From an uncultured Aquimarina sp. (lineage in GTDB: Bacteria; Bacteroidota; Bacteroidia; Flavobacteriales; Flavobacteriaceae), in NCBI RefSeq assembly GCF_947496855.1, contig NZ_CANMED010000002.1, positions 124,001 through 188,000 on the forward strand: DNA of 64,000 bases. Direction: 5' to 3'. The position numbers and the translations under genes are program-made. Below the pieces are notes generated by a model. It had not been told where the DNA came from. It was given only the letters and a program-made list of their open reading frames with translations, and did not search any database. Positions 17,901 to 27,168 of the stretch are shown here, one piece after another. Positions within the stretch are counted from its first letter, which is position 1; each line of letters begins with the position of its first letter.

Positions 17901-20900
17901 GAACCAGGGACCAACAGGTAACCAAGGACCAACTGGAAATCAGGGGCCAACAGGAAATCAAGGGCCAACGGGTAACCAAGGACCAACAGGAAATCAGGGA
18001 CCAACAGGAAATCAGGGACCAACTGGAAACCAAGGACCAACGGGTAACCAAGGACCAACAGGAAATCAGGGACCAACAGGAAACCAAGGGCCAACAGGAA
18101 ACCAAGGGCCAACAGGAAATCAGGGACCAACAGGGAATCAAGGACCAACTGGTAATCAAGGACCAACAGGAAATCAAGGGCCAACAGGGAACCAAGGGCC
18201 AACTGGAAATCAAGGACCAACTGGAAACCAAGGACCAACAGGGAACCAGGGACCAACAGGAAACCAAGGACCAACAGGGAACCAAGGGCCAACAGGAAAT
18301 CAAGGGCCAACGGGTAACCAAGGACCAACTGGAAACCAGGGGCCAACAGGGAACCAAGGGCCAACTGGTAATCAAGGACCAACAGGAAATCAAGGACCAA
18401 CAGGAAACCAGGGGCCAACAGGGAATCAAGGGCCAACAGGAAATCAGGGACCAACAGGAAACCAAGGACCAACGGGTAACCAGGGACCAACAGGGAACCA
18501 AGGGCCAACAGGGAACCAAGGGCCAACAGGAAATCAAGGACCAACTGGAAACCAAGGACCAACAGGGCCAACTGGAAACCAAGGACCAACAGGTAACCAG
18601 GGACCAACGGGTAACCAAGGACCAACAGGTAACCAGGGACCAACGGGTAACCAAGGACCAACAGGTAATCAAGGGCCAACAGGGAATCAAGGACCAACAG
18701 GGAACCAGGGACCAACAGGTAATCAAGGACCAACGGGGAACCAAGGACCAACAGGAAATCAAGGGCCAACAGGAAATCAGGGACCAACAGGGAATCAAGG
18801 ACCAACGGGTAACCAAGGACCAACAGGGAACCAAGGACCAACTGGGAACCAAGGACCAACAGGACCAACAGGTAATCAAGGACCAACGGGTAACCAAGGA
18901 CCAACAGGGAATCAAGGACCGACAGGAAATCAAGGGTCAACGGGTAATCAAGGGCCAACGGGTAACCAAGGACCAACTGGTAATCAGGGACCAACTGGTA
19001 ATCAGGGACCAACTGGTAACCAAGGACCAACAGGAAATCAGGGACCAACGGGTAACCAAGGACCAACTGGAAATCAAGGGCCAACGGGTAACCAAGGACC
19101 AACAGGGAATCAAGGACCAACTGGAAACCAGGGACCAACGGGTAACCAAGGACCAACTGGAAATCAAGGGCCAACGGGTAACCAAGGACCAACTGGAAAT
19201 CAAGGACCAACAGGGAACCAAGGACCAACAGGAAATCAAGGACCAACGGGTAACCAAGGACCGACAGGAAATCAAGGGCCAACAGGAAACCAAGGACCAA
19301 CTGGAAACCAGGGACCAACTGGAAATCAAGGACCAACAGGGAACCAGGGACCAACAGGTAATCAAGGACCAACGGGGAACCAAGGACCAACAGGAAATCA
19401 AGGGCCAACAGGAAATCAGGGACCAACAGGGAATCAAGGACCAACGGGTAACCAAGGACCAACAGGGAACCAAGGACCAACTGGGAACCAAGGACCAACT
19501 GGAAACCAGGGACCAACAGGGAATCAAGGACCAACAGGAAATCAAGGGCCAACTGGAAACCAGGGACCAACAGGAAATCAAGGACCAACAGGAAATCAAG
19601 GATCAACAGGGAACCAAGGACCGACAGGAAACCAAGGGCCAACGGGTAACCAAGGACCAACAGGAAATCAAGGGCCAACTGGTAATCAAGGACCAACTGG
19701 AAACCAAGGGCCAACAGGAAATCAAGGGCCAACGGGTAACCAAGGACCAACGGGTAATCAAGGACCAACAGGAAATCAGGGACCAACAGGGAACCAGGGA
19801 CCAACAGGAAACCAAGGACCAACAGGGAACCAAGGGCCAACGGGTAACCAGGGACCAACAGGTAACCAAGGGCCAACTGGTAATCAAGGACCAACTGGAA
19901 ACCAGGGACCAACTGGAAATCAAGGGCCAACAGGGAACCAAGGGCCAACTGGTAACCAGGGACCAACTGGAAACCAAGGACCAACAGGGAACCAGGGACC
20001 AACAGGAAATCAAGGACCAACAGGAAACCAAGGACCGACAGGGAACCAGGGACCAACAGGTAACCAAGGGCCAACTGGTAATCAAGGACCAACTGGGAAC
20101 CAAGGACCAACAGGTAATCAAGGACCAACAGGAAACCAAGGACCGACAGGAAATCAAGGACCAACAGGGAACCAGGGACCAACAGGTAATCAAGGACCAA
20201 CGGGTAACCAAGGACCGACAGGAAACCAGGGACCAACAGGAAATCAAGGACCAACAGGGAACCAGGGACCAACGGGTAACCAAGGACCAACTGGAAACCA
20301 AGGACCAACAGGGCCAACTGGAAACCAAGGACCAACAGGTAACCAAGGACCAACAGGAAATCAAGGGCCAACTGGTAATCAAGGACCAACTGGAAACCAA
20401 GGGCCAACAGGAAATCAAGGGCCAACGGGTAACCAAGGACCAACGGGTAATCAAGGACCAACAGGAAATCAGGGACCAACAGGGAACCAGGGACCAACAG
20501 GAAACCAAGGACCAACAGGGAACCAAGGGCCAACGGGTAACCAGGGACCAACAGGTAACCAAGGACCAACAGGTAACCAAGGGCCAACTGGAAACCAGGG
20601 ACCAACTGGAAATCAAGGGCCAACAGGGAACCAAGGGCCAACTGGTAACCAGGGACCAACTGGAAACCAAGGACCAACAGGGAACCAGGGACCAACAGGA
20701 AATCAAGGACCAACAGGAAACCAAGGACCGACAGGGAACCAGGGACCAACAGGTAACCAAGGGCCAACTGGTAATCAAGGACCAACTGGGAACCAAGGAC
20801 CAACAGGTAATCAAGGATCAACAGGAAACCAAGGACCGACAGGAAACCAAGGACCGACAGGGAACCAGGGACCAACAGGTAACCAAGGACCAACAGGTAA

Positions 20901-21930
20901 TCAAGGACCAACGGGTAACCAAGGACCGACAGGAAACCAGGGACCAACAGGAAATCAAGGACCAACAGGGAACCAGGGACCAACGGGTAACCAAGGACCA
21001 ACAGGAAATCAAGGACCAACTGGAAACCAAGGACCAACAGGGCCAACTGGAAACCAAGGACCAACAGGTAATCAAGGACCAACAGGAAATCAAGGGCCAA
21101 CTGGAAACCAGGGACCAACAGGGAACCAAGGACCAACAGGAAATCAAGGGCCAACGGGTAACCAAGGACCAACAGGGAATCAAGGACCAACGGGTAACCA
21201 GGGACCAACTGGAAACCAAGGGCCAACAGGGAATCAAGGACCAACGGGTAACCAAGGACCAACAGGAAACCAAGGGCCAACGGGGAACCAAGGACCAACA
21301 GGAAATCAAGGGCCAACTGGAAACCAAGGACCAACTGGGCCTAGTTATATAGAAAGTGTAACCAATGTTATTAATGGTAATAGAATTGCAACTGTAAACT
21401 TCACAGGAGGAACGATTGTTGATATTGATGAAACTGTAACCACCATATCTCAAGATAATTCTACTGGTGATATTACATATACTAACGAAAGTGGTACTCC
21501 ACCTGCGGACACAGTAGATGTAATAAGTAGTGATGCTAATAATCAAATTTCTGTTGGAACAGATGGTGGAGCCTATCTAAATGCACCTGTTATTTATGCT
21601 GCTGGAAGACATAATGCAGATGAATTAAGTGGAACCGCTTCTAAATCTGTTTATAATGCAACCATCACGCGTGTAAGTCAAGGATTGTTTGATGTTACGT
21701 TTCCTGATATTGGAAGCACTAATTATATCATACAGATAACACCTGAAGACTGTGGTGGTAATTGCCCTGATAATGGAGGAAGCGGTTATGATGACCCAAC
21801 AGTTGGATATATAGCTTCTACTATTTCCTCAACTGGATTTAGAATAAGAGCAGGAGATAATGATAACGGCACAACAAACTTAGATTTAGCTGACCTTGGG
21901 TTTATGTTTACAATCATTAGGTTACCCTAA
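14908..21930 (+). CDS. Giant secreted collagen-like protein with about 325 GNQGPT repeats
   Basis: 2340 residues. Signal peptide 1-21 (ending VYSQ), then an N-terminal module (about 22-90) with [20 protein letters not shown] and NNTWDSLC, shared in outline with the products of 21998 and 28506; then a beta-rich linker to residue 178. Residues 179-2145 are the hexapeptide GNQGPT repeated about 325 times, with five extra GPT triplets and three GPT-to-GST changes, so glycine is at every third position throughout: a collagen triple-helix pattern of about 1967 residues, roughly 560 nm if fully helical at 0.286 nm per residue. It contains no charged residue. The C-terminal 195 residues (from SYIESV) are globular, probably a trimerising or binding head, with four cysteines near DCGGNCPD. 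No T9SS sorting domain is seen. Threonine in GPT is O-glycosylated in the BclA exosporium protein; the same may hold here (inference). Confidence 0.93.
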   Translation: MKVKLLLFICILSSLTGVYSQVKVGDNPNQIDASSILELESIDKAFVLTRITTAQMNAITPLNGALVYNLDDNCVFQFNNNTWDSLCSGNDNQQLSFDTNTNILTLQNGGQVDLTSLINDPDPDPTNEIQILSQTGNTITLSNGGGSITETISTLVDNGDGTFTYTAEDGSITNIGTIGNQGPTGNQGPTGNQGPTGNQGPTGNQGPTGNQGPTGNQGPTGNQGPTGNQGPTGNQGPTGNQGPTGNQGPTGNQGPTGNQGPTGNQGPTGNQGPTGNQGPTGNQGPTGNQGPTGNQGPTGNQGPTGNQGPTGNQGPTGNQGPTGNQGPTGNQGPTGNQGPTGNQGPTGNQGPTGNQGPTGNQGPTGNQGPTGNQGPTGNQGPTGNQGPTGNQGPTGNQGPTGNQGPTGNQGPTGNQGPTGNQGPTGNQGPTGNQGPTGNQGPTGNQGPTGNQGPTGNQGPTGNQGPTGNQGPTGNQGPTGNQGPTGNQGPTGNQGPTGNQGPTGNQGPTGNQGPTGNQGPTGNQGPTGNQGPTGNQGPTGNQGPTGNQGPTGNQGPTGNQGPTGNQGPTGNQGPTGNQGPTGNQGPTGNQGPTGPTGNQGPTGNQGPTGNQGPTGNQGPTGNQGPTGNQGPTGNQGPTGNQGPTGNQGPTGNQGPTGNQGPTGNQGPTGNQGPTGNQGPTGNQGPTGNQGPTGNQGPTGNQGPTGNQGPTGNQGPTGNQGPTGNQGPTGNQGPTGNQGPTGNQGPTGNQGPTGNQGPTGNQGPTGNQGPTGNQGPTGNQGPTGNQGPTGNQGPTGNQGPTGNQGPTGNQGPTGNQGPTGNQGPTGNQGPTGNQGPTGNQGPTGNQGPTGNQGPTGNQGPTGNQGPTGNQGPTGNQGPTGNQGPTGNQGPTGNQGPTGNQGPTGNQGPTGNQGPTGNQGPTGNQGPTGNQGPTGNQGPTGNQGPTGNQGPTGNQGPTGNQGPTGNQGPTGNQGPTGNQGPTGNQGPTGNQGPTGNQGPTGNQGPTGNQGPTGNQGPTGNQGPTGNQGPTGNQGPTGNQGPTGNQGPTGNQGPTGNQGPTGNQGPTGNQGPTGNQGPTGNQGPTGNQGPTGNQGPTGNQGPTGNQGPTGNQGPTGNQGPTGNQGPTGNQGPTGNQGPTGNQGPTGNQGPTGNQGPTGNQGPTGNQGPTGNQGPTGNQGPTGNQGPTGNQGPTGNQGPTGNQGPTGNQGPTGNQGPTGNQGPTGPTGNQGPTGNQGPTGNQGPTGNQGPTGNQGPTGNQGPTGNQGPTGNQGPTGNQGPTGNQGPTGNQGPTGNQGPTGNQGPTGNQGPTGNQGPTGNQGPTGPTGNQGPTGNQGPTGNQGPTGNQGSTGNQGPTGNQGPTGNQGPTGNQGPTGNQGPTGNQGPTGNQGPTGNQGPTGNQGPTGNQGPTGNQGPTGNQGPTGNQGPTGNQGPTGNQGPTGNQGPTGNQGPTGNQGPTGNQGPTGNQGPTGNQGPTGNQGPTGNQGPTGNQGPTGNQGPTGNQGPTGNQGPTGNQGPTGNQGPTGNQGPTGNQGPTGNQGPTGNQGPTGNQGPTGNQGPTGNQGPTGNQGSTGNQGPTGNQGPTGNQGPTGNQGPTGNQGPTGNQGPTGNQGPTGNQGPTGNQGPTGNQGPTGNQGPTGNQGPTGNQGPTGNQGPTGNQGPTGNQGPTGNQGPTGNQGPTGNQGPTGNQGPTGNQGPTGNQGPTGNQGPTGNQGPTGNQGPTGNQGPTGNQGPTGNQGPTGNQGPTGNQGPTGNQGPTGNQGPTGNQGPTGNQGPTGNQGPTGNQGPTGNQGPTGNQGPTGNQGPTGPTGNQGPTGNQGPTGNQGPTGNQGPTGNQGPTGNQGPTGNQGPTGNQGPTGNQGPTGNQGPTGNQGPTGNQGPTGNQGPTGNQGPTGNQGPTGNQGPTGNQGPTGNQGPTGNQGPTGNQGPTGNQGPTGNQGPTGNQGPTGNQGPTGNQGPTGNQGPTGNQGPTGNQGSTGNQGPTGNQGPTGNQGPTGNQGPTGNQGPTGNQGPTGNQGPTGNQGPTGNQGPTGNQGPTGNQGPTGNQGPTGPTGNQGPTGNQGPTGNQGPTGNQGPTGNQGPTGNQGPTGNQGPTGNQGPTGNQGPTGNQGPTGNQGPTGNQGPTGNQGPTGNQGPTGNQGPTGNQGPTGPSYIESVTNVINGNRIATVNFTGGTIVDIDETVTTISQDNSTGDITYTNESGTPPADTVDVISSDANNQISVGTDGGAYLNAPVIYAAGRHNADELSGTASKSVYNATITRVSQGLFDVTFPDIGSTNYIIQITPEDCGGNCPDNGGSGYDDPTVGYIASTISSTGFRIRAGDNDNGTTNLDLADLGFMFTIIRLP
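15442..21342 (+). repeat. 18-bp tandem repeat array encoding GNQGPT
   Basis: About 5.9 kb of degenerate 18-bp units of the form GGnAAyCArGGnCCnACn. Nearly all variation is synonymous: glycine GGA/GGT/GGG, Asn AAC/AAT, Gln CAA/CAG, Thr ACA/ACG/ACT. GC is about 50 percent, well above the roughly 30 percent of the flanks, and T is nearly absent from the top strand. Five units lack 9 bases' worth of GNQ, giving GPTGPT at about 16681, 18565, 18859, 20310 and 21040. Higher-order copies of the synonymous pattern exist, for example 15781-15960 against 16211-16370 and 18958-19110. Confidence 0.97.
19652..21060 (+). repeat. Long segmental duplication inside the collagen-like repeat array
   Basis: The pattern of synonymous third bases from about 19652 recurs 693 bases further on (for example the unit run at 19666 and 20359, and CCGACAGGG at 20035 and 20728), and after one additional 18-bp unit the offset becomes 711 (20215 and 20926). 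693 equals 38 units plus 9 bases, explained by the GPT triplet at 20310. Recent amplification in blocks of about 38 hexapeptides, rather than unit by unit, is the simplest reading. Confidence 0.75.
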
Positions 21931-21997
21931 TTTATAGCGTGTTAATATTTTTTTAAAATTTAGTAAGCTATAGATCAAAATTTTCAAGATCAAAAAC

Positions 21998-22972
21998 ATG
22001 AAAAAAATATTTTTTTATTTATTGTTTATTTTTTATGTATCTAGTTTAGTTGGACAGATAGATGCTGGTAATTTACTAGGTCTTCCAACAGCTACAGATT
22101 TCACAGAAATCAATGGGATAACAGGGCCGCAAATAGGAGCATTAGTATATAATCTTGATGATGATCAAGTATACCGTTTTACCAGCACTGGATGGCAAGT
22201 AATTAACGGCGAAAACATATATAGCGTTAATGGAACACTTACAGGTAACAGAACTGTTGATATGGGTACTAATCAACTAAATTTTGACACTGGTGCTAAT
22301 ATTAGATCTACCTTAACTTTAAGAAGAACGAATAATGCTAATGCATTAGGAATTGCATTCAGAAACTCAGGAAATGCTTACCCTGGAGCTATAGCCCTAG
22401 GAAGTGGAGCTAGTGGCAACAATAATGGATTAGATTTTTATGCAGGAGGAAATGAAGGTGACCCTGCTGATTTAGTTAAGACATTAGCGCTTCAAAACGA
22501 TAATCAAATAGAGTTTTCTCAGTACGGACAAACTCCTGCTAACTTTGAAGGTACTGACTCCTCTGTAAAATTATTGGGAGTAAATAGTAATGGTGATATT
22601 GTAGAATCTAACACGACTAAATCTTCCAGAATCTTTTATCCACCTTCTATAGCTATTGACGCATCATCAACTGGAACTGGGAGAACAGTAGATCTGTATG
22701 ATCAATACCTGAAACAATATTCTTTAACTCCAGATCCGGTAGGAGGTGTTACTCCTAGAACTGCTTCAAGTAATGGAGCTCCTGGGGCAATACCTTCATA
22801 TAATAGAGACGAACTATATTATTATGTGACATATGCAGACCCCTTTGTATTTAACAATATTTCAATTGGTGGAACAGGAGAAGGCGTTAATGAGGGAGTC
22901 ATGACTTATGATATTATAGGAACACCTCCTGATTTCAATTCATTAATTAATGTAGTGTTTGTTGTAAAGTAA
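21998..22972 (+). CDS. Secreted protein with the same N-terminal module as the collagen-like protein
   Basis: 324 residues. Signal peptide (about 1-20, ending SLVGQ). The N-terminal module QIDAGNLLGLPTATDF, then [20 protein letters not shown], repeats the motif of the collagen-like protein and of the 28506 product. A central beta-rich stretch (about 75-190, with LTLRRTNNANALGIAFRNSG) looks like the shaft repeats seen in tail-fibre-like flavobacterial proteins. The C-terminal part (from SSRIFYPPSIA) is a conserved but unnamed globular domain that ends in FVVK. No sorting signal or cysteine. It begins 67 bases after the giant gene and is followed after 7 bases by the next one, so the three are likely co-transcribed. 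Function unknown, surface structure assumed. Confidence 0.72.
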   Translation: MKKIFFYLLFIFYVSSLVGQIDAGNLLGLPTATDFTEINGITGPQIGALVYNLDDDQVYRFTSTGWQVINGENIYSVNGTLTGNRTVDMGTNQLNFDTGANIRSTLTLRRTNNANALGIAFRNSGNAYPGAIALGSGASGNNNGLDFYAGGNEGDPADLVKTLALQNDNQIEFSQYGQTPANFEGTDSSVKLLGVNSNGDIVESNTTKSSRIFYPPSIAIDASSTGTGRTVDLYDQYLKQYSLTPDPVGGVTPRTASSNGAPGAIPSYNRDELYYYVTYADPFVFNNISIGGTGEGVNEGVMTYDIIGTPPDFNSLINVVFVVK

Positions 22973-22979
22973 TCTGCAT

Positions 22980-25900
22980 ATGGGTATAATATTGAAATTA
23001 CATAAAAGGGTCCCTCAGTTTATAATTATTAGTATTATTATTATATACTTATTTCCCAATACTATATTTTCTCAAGAAACATATATTGACAATTTTAATA
23101 CTGTATCGTATGCCAACAATAATGGAACTCAAAATTGGGCAGGAAACTGGATCGAAACAAATGACAATAATAGTCCAAATAATGGATTTATTAGGGTAAC
23201 TGGTGGTGATCTTAGATTCGATTGGTTATTCGTAAATGATGAAAATGTAAGAAGGACAGCTAACCTTACTGGAGCATCCTCTGCTACTTTATCATTTGAC
23301 TGGCAAACTAGCGGATTGGATGGCGGAGCAACTGGAGAGGAATTAACTATTCAAGTATCCAATGATGGTGTTAACTTTACTAATATAGGATCTTTTACAG
23401 GTTCTAATAATGGTAGTTTTAGTCAAGATATTAGCGGGTTTATTTCTACCAATACAACAATAAGATTTATAAATAATGGAGGATGTGGTTTTTGTAATTG
23501 GGAAAACGGTGAATTTGCACTTATTGATGATTTAACAATTTCAGCTGTTTTTGGTCCTACAGTAGCTGTTATTGATCAAACCTTTAATGAAAATATAGGA
23601 ACTGCAACTATTACTGCTCGTCTTACCGGAGGTACTGCCCCTGGGGGATTTAGTGTAGATTATAACACCGTAAACAATACTGCTTTTGCGGATTCTGATT
23701 ACGTTACATCTTCAGGTACTTTAAACTTTGTTGGAAACCTTAATGAACCACAAACATTTACAGTTCCCATTATAAATAATACTTTTGGAGAAAATGATGA
23801 AACCTTTTTTGTAAACCTTAGCAATATAAGCAATGCGTCAGTGGCAATGCAAAATGGAATCATTACAATAAATGATGATGGTGATACTCCCATAAATGAT
23901 GATATTATCCTCACTTTATTTGATGAGTTTAATGGATATTACGATTATGCGCTAACTGCGGGAACTTTGAGAACTGAAGACGAAACAGGTGATCCTTGTG
24001 CTATTACAACTTCTTCTTCGAATACATTAACCACTGAAATACCAGTAGGATCAACAATAGAAAAAGCATATTTAACTTGGGCTCACTCAAGCACAGCTGC
24101 AGATGATGTAGTTCTCTTTGAAGGACAGGCAGTTACAGCCGATTTAGTTAATGCAGCTTTTGGTATTTATCATGGTATGGTAAGTGATGTAACTTCTATA
24201 GTTCAAAGTATTCCAGATCCTTCAACAAATACCTATGATTTTTCTGGTCTGAGCATTGACACCACTGATGATATTTTTACTTATTGTAGTAGTACTGCAG
24301 TATTTGGAGGATGGGCATTGTATATTTTTTATACAAATCCTGCGCTACCTGCTGTGAGTATTAATATGTATAATGGTTTTGATGGCCAGGTGAATACCAC
24401 TACAAATTATACGTTAAGTGGTTTTTTTGCGATTGGCTCTGCAGGATCTAAAACTTCTGTTTTATCTTGGGAAGGAGATCCACAACGAACAGGAAATGAG
24501 GTAATATCTATTACAACAACAGCAGGAACAACTAACCTTACAGGAGATGGAAACAATATACCGCCTCTGGAAAGTGTATTCAACTCTACAATATACGATG
24601 ATACTCCTATTCCCCCTGATCCACCTATAAATGATTCTTCTTTATTTGGTTTTGATCTGGACACTTATGATATATCTTCATTAATTACACAAGGAGAAAC
24701 CACCGCCACTACTAATATTCAAACTGGTGGTGATTTTGTCTTACTTAATTCAGTTTTATTAAAAGTCCCTAGTAATTTAATAACCGGTACTGTTTATGAG
24801 GATGTTAACTATCCAGGAGGTGCTGGCCGGGATCTTGCAACAGCTTCAGGTATAGGCATAGAAGGTGCAACAGTAGAACTCTATGATAATACTGGTACTT
24901 TGATAGACTCTGATATTACCGATGTAAATGGAGGGTATAATATTGGTGGTATGGCAAATGGAACCTATAGCTTACGTATAGTTAATAACACAGTGCGTTC
25001 AACCAGAGGAGGTGGCGGTGCTTGTAGTTGCTTACCTATCCAAACATTTAGATCTACATACGCCGCGAATGCACTTGGAACAGTAATAAATGAAATTGGC
25101 GGTGCTAATCCTGCTAATCAAGATGTAGCAGCAGGTACTCTTGCCGGTTCACAAACTGTCTCTACAATTACTATAGAAAATGAAGGGGCTGTAGATGTAG
25201 ATTTTGGTTTTAACTTTAATACTATCGTCAATACCAATGCCGATGGGCAGGGGTCATTAGGTCAGTTCATTATTAATGCTAATAATCTAGATGAAACAGG
25301 ATTAGATATTGAGGCAAATAGTATTTTTGATCCAGCTTCTGGAGAAGACACTTCTATCTTTATGATTCCTCCTACCGGAGATCCTTTAGTTAGAACTGCC
25401 GATGTCAATTTTGCCAGTGGATTTTTTGATATTGATTTACCCAATAGTGATCCTCTTGATGCGATTACAGATGATGCTACGCATATCGATGGTCGAACGC
25501 AAACAGCATATTCAGGAGATACTAATACAGGAACTATTGGGTCTGGCGGAACCAATGTTGGTGTTTCGGCAAGCACTTTGCCAAATTATGATTTACCCGA
25601 AATACAGGTGCGAAGTAATAATGGCGATGTTATACAATTACAAGCTTCAAATACTGTGATTAGAAATCTTGCTGTTTATGGAGGAAATAGAAGAGCTATA
25701 CGTCAGGATTCGGGTACAGGAAATCTAATTACTGAGAATTTATTAGGAGTAAATGCTCTGGGAGTAGTTGGTCCTGTTGGTGTAGGGAGTTATGTCGATG
25801 ATGGATTCGAAATTAATGATGGAACAGTCACCATTGATGGGAATTATATTGCTTCAAATACTGATTTTGGAATTTCTGTTAATGGTGGGACATCAACCCT

Positions 25901-26765
25901 TATTCAAAACAATCATATTACGAATAATGGATTTAGAAATTGTGAATTCAATATCAGAATTAATAACGGAAGCGGAGTTACGATACAAAACAATCTTATA
26001 AATAGCTCGGCATCCACTGGAATTTTTGATAACCAAGGTAATGTAATAATTACAGAAAATACAATAACTACCGCTGGTAGTGATACTGGTTGTGCACAAC
26101 TTAGTGGTATCAATTTAGCACAAGATAATTCGTCAATTACTAATAATATAATTAACACTAATGCAGGATCTGGTATAACACTAACAGGTGGAATAACATC
26201 TGGAAATTTAATTTCTCAAAATTCTATATATACTAATGGAACAGTTGCGGATGCATTAGGTATAGATATTGCAAATGATGGTGTTACCATCAATGATATT
26301 GGTGATATTGATGTAGGACCAAATGGTAGCCTTAACTTTCCCATTTTTGAATCGGCAACTATTTTTGGAACCACTTTGAGAATTATTGGTTGGGCACGTC
26401 CCGGAGCAACTATAGAAGTTTTTCTCACAGATATTAATCAAGGAACAGCTACTGTAGGAGATAATCAATTAGGTTTGACACAAGATTATGGAGAAGGTCA
26501 AGTATATTTAGGTTCAGGTATAGAAGGAAGTGGTGCTGATATAGATAATACGACATCCCTATACACTGGTAACGATGGTAATACAGATAATACTAATAGG
26601 TTTAACATTAATATATCTTTAGGATCTGCAATTCCACCAGGAAGTATCATTACCTCTACTGCTACGGTATCTAACTCTACCTCTGAATTTGGAAATGGTT
26701 TTGCCGTTGGCGTAGGAACAGTTATTACAAACAGAAGAATAACATTCAGAGTAAATCCCAATTAA
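22980..26765 (+). CDS. Large secreted multidomain protein (MAM-like, Calx-beta, DUF3344-like, SdrD_B-like, beta-helix)
   Basis: 1261 residues with an N-terminal signal (about 1-32, ending IFSQ). Readable order: jelly-roll/MAM-like domain about 33-190 (YIDNFNTVSYANNNGT, TLSFDWQTSG); Calx-beta domain about 195-302 (GTATITARLTGG, GENDETFFVNLSN, ITINDDG); a DUF3344-like region about 305-595 (EIPVGSTIEKAYLTWAHS, GGWALYIFYTNP); an SdrD_B/Cna-B-like fold about 598-690 (ITGTVYEDVNY, GATVELYDNTGTLI, DVNGGYNI); and a parallel beta-helix about 860-1110 (TVTIDGNYIASNTDFG, LIQNNHITNNGF). It ends in FRVNPN without a recognisable T9SS tail. Such domain strings occur in flavobacterial adhesins. It follows the 21998 gene by 7 bases. 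Confidence 0.8.
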   Translation: MGIILKLHKRVPQFIIISIIIIYLFPNTIFSQETYIDNFNTVSYANNNGTQNWAGNWIETNDNNSPNNGFIRVTGGDLRFDWLFVNDENVRRTANLTGASSATLSFDWQTSGLDGGATGEELTIQVSNDGVNFTNIGSFTGSNNGSFSQDISGFISTNTTIRFINNGGCGFCNWENGEFALIDDLTISAVFGPTVAVIDQTFNENIGTATITARLTGGTAPGGFSVDYNTVNNTAFADSDYVTSSGTLNFVGNLNEPQTFTVPIINNTFGENDETFFVNLSNISNASVAMQNGIITINDDGDTPINDDIILTLFDEFNGYYDYALTAGTLRTEDETGDPCAITTSSSNTLTTEIPVGSTIEKAYLTWAHSSTAADDVVLFEGQAVTADLVNAAFGIYHGMVSDVTSIVQSIPDPSTNTYDFSGLSIDTTDDIFTYCSSTAVFGGWALYIFYTNPALPAVSINMYNGFDGQVNTTTNYTLSGFFAIGSAGSKTSVLSWEGDPQRTGNEVISITTTAGTTNLTGDGNNIPPLESVFNSTIYDDTPIPPDPPINDSSLFGFDLDTYDISSLITQGETTATTNIQTGGDFVLLNSVLLKVPSNLITGTVYEDVNYPGGAGRDLATASGIGIEGATVELYDNTGTLIDSDITDVNGGYNIGGMANGTYSLRIVNNTVRSTRGGGGACSCLPIQTFRSTYAANALGTVINEIGGANPANQDVAAGTLAGSQTVSTITIENEGAVDVDFGFNFNTIVNTNADGQGSLGQFIINANNLDETGLDIEANSIFDPASGEDTSIFMIPPTGDPLVRTADVNFASGFFDIDLPNSDPLDAITDDATHIDGRTQTAYSGDTNTGTIGSGGTNVGVSASTLPNYDLPEIQVRSNNGDVIQLQASNTVIRNLAVYGGNRRAIRQDSGTGNLITENLLGVNALGVVGPVGVGSYVDDGFEINDGTVTIDGNYIASNTDFGISVNGGTSTLIQNNHITNNGFRNCEFNIRINNGSGVTIQNNLINSSASTGIFDNQGNVIITENTITTAGSDTGCAQLSGINLAQDNSSITNNIINTNAGSGITLTGGITSGNLISQNSIYTNGTVADALGIDIANDGVTINDIGDIDVGPNGSLNFPIFESATIFGTTLRIIGWARPGATIEVFLTDINQGTATVGDNQLGLTQDYGEGQVYLGSGIEGSGADIDNTTSLYTGNDGNTDNTNRFNINISLGSAIPPGSIITSTATVSNSTSEFGNGFAVGVGTVITNRRITFRVNPN

Positions 26766-26867
26766 AAGCATACAACGAATTGAATTACAAAATAAAAATA
26801 CCCTCATTTTGCTCTAATTATACTTAACAAGTAAAATAATAAAATAATAAATTAAAACATCGTCATA

Positions 26868-26978
26868 ATGAAAAATCTTCTAATAGAAAAATTACCGTAT
26901 CTCACATCGGGAAAACCAATCTCAGTGCAAAGAATACTTGCCGACCTTCTTAAAAACGAATTTAAGGGATTATTATAA
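26868..26978 (+). CDS. Possible small protein of 36 residues
   Basis: An ATG at 26868 opens a 36-codon frame with TAA at 26976-26978 in a 403-base gap. The product starts MKNLLIEKLPYLTSGK and ends LLKNEFKGLL; it is amphipathic, with PISVQRILADLLKNEF looking like a helix, and is better balanced than the usual spurious AT-rich frame. No signal peptide and no family recognised. Low confidence without homologues. Confidence 0.35.
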   Translation: MKNLLIEKLPYLTSGKPISVQRILADLLKNEFKGLL

Positions 26979-27047
26979 ACTAAAATTTCCCTTATTTCAA
27001 AAATCTAAATTATCCTACTAGACTGACAGATTACACCATTAAAATGC

Positions 27048-27119
27048 ATTTAATCGATTATTAAGTGTATTTAATCGATTAATTACGGTAAAAACGTAAA
27101 ATAAAAACAATTATTTTTG
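27048..27119 (+). promoter_or_regulatory. Paired 13-bp direct repeats and -7 box upstream of the type B T9SS substrate
   Basis: ATTTAATCGATTA occurs at 27048-27060 and again at 27069-27081, exactly 21 bp (two helical turns) apart, with a further match of the flanking GCATTT/GTATTT. A -7 box TATTTTTG lies at 27112-27119 without a clear -33 element, which fits activator-dependent transcription. Similar paired sites precede the collagen-like gene. Confidence 0.5.
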
Positions 27120-27168
27120 TTTTTTTTACTTATATTCGCGTAACAATATTACTTTAAAACCATAATTA

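Noticed and set aside
15442..21342. CRISPR array
   Set aside because: The 18-bp units are directly adjacent with no spacers and code for a continuous collagen peptide.
15328..21546. Long minus-strand open frames across the repeat region (up to about 1965 codons)
   Set aside because: They are shadows of an 18-bp array that lacks stop codons in several frames. Composition is a repetitive, tryptophan- and leucine-rich string with no signal or domain.
14908..21930. Phage tail fibre or prophage origin of the collagen-like cluster
   Set aside because: Signal peptides, a T9SS substrate and absence of any phage structural or integrase gene favour a chromosomal surface system.
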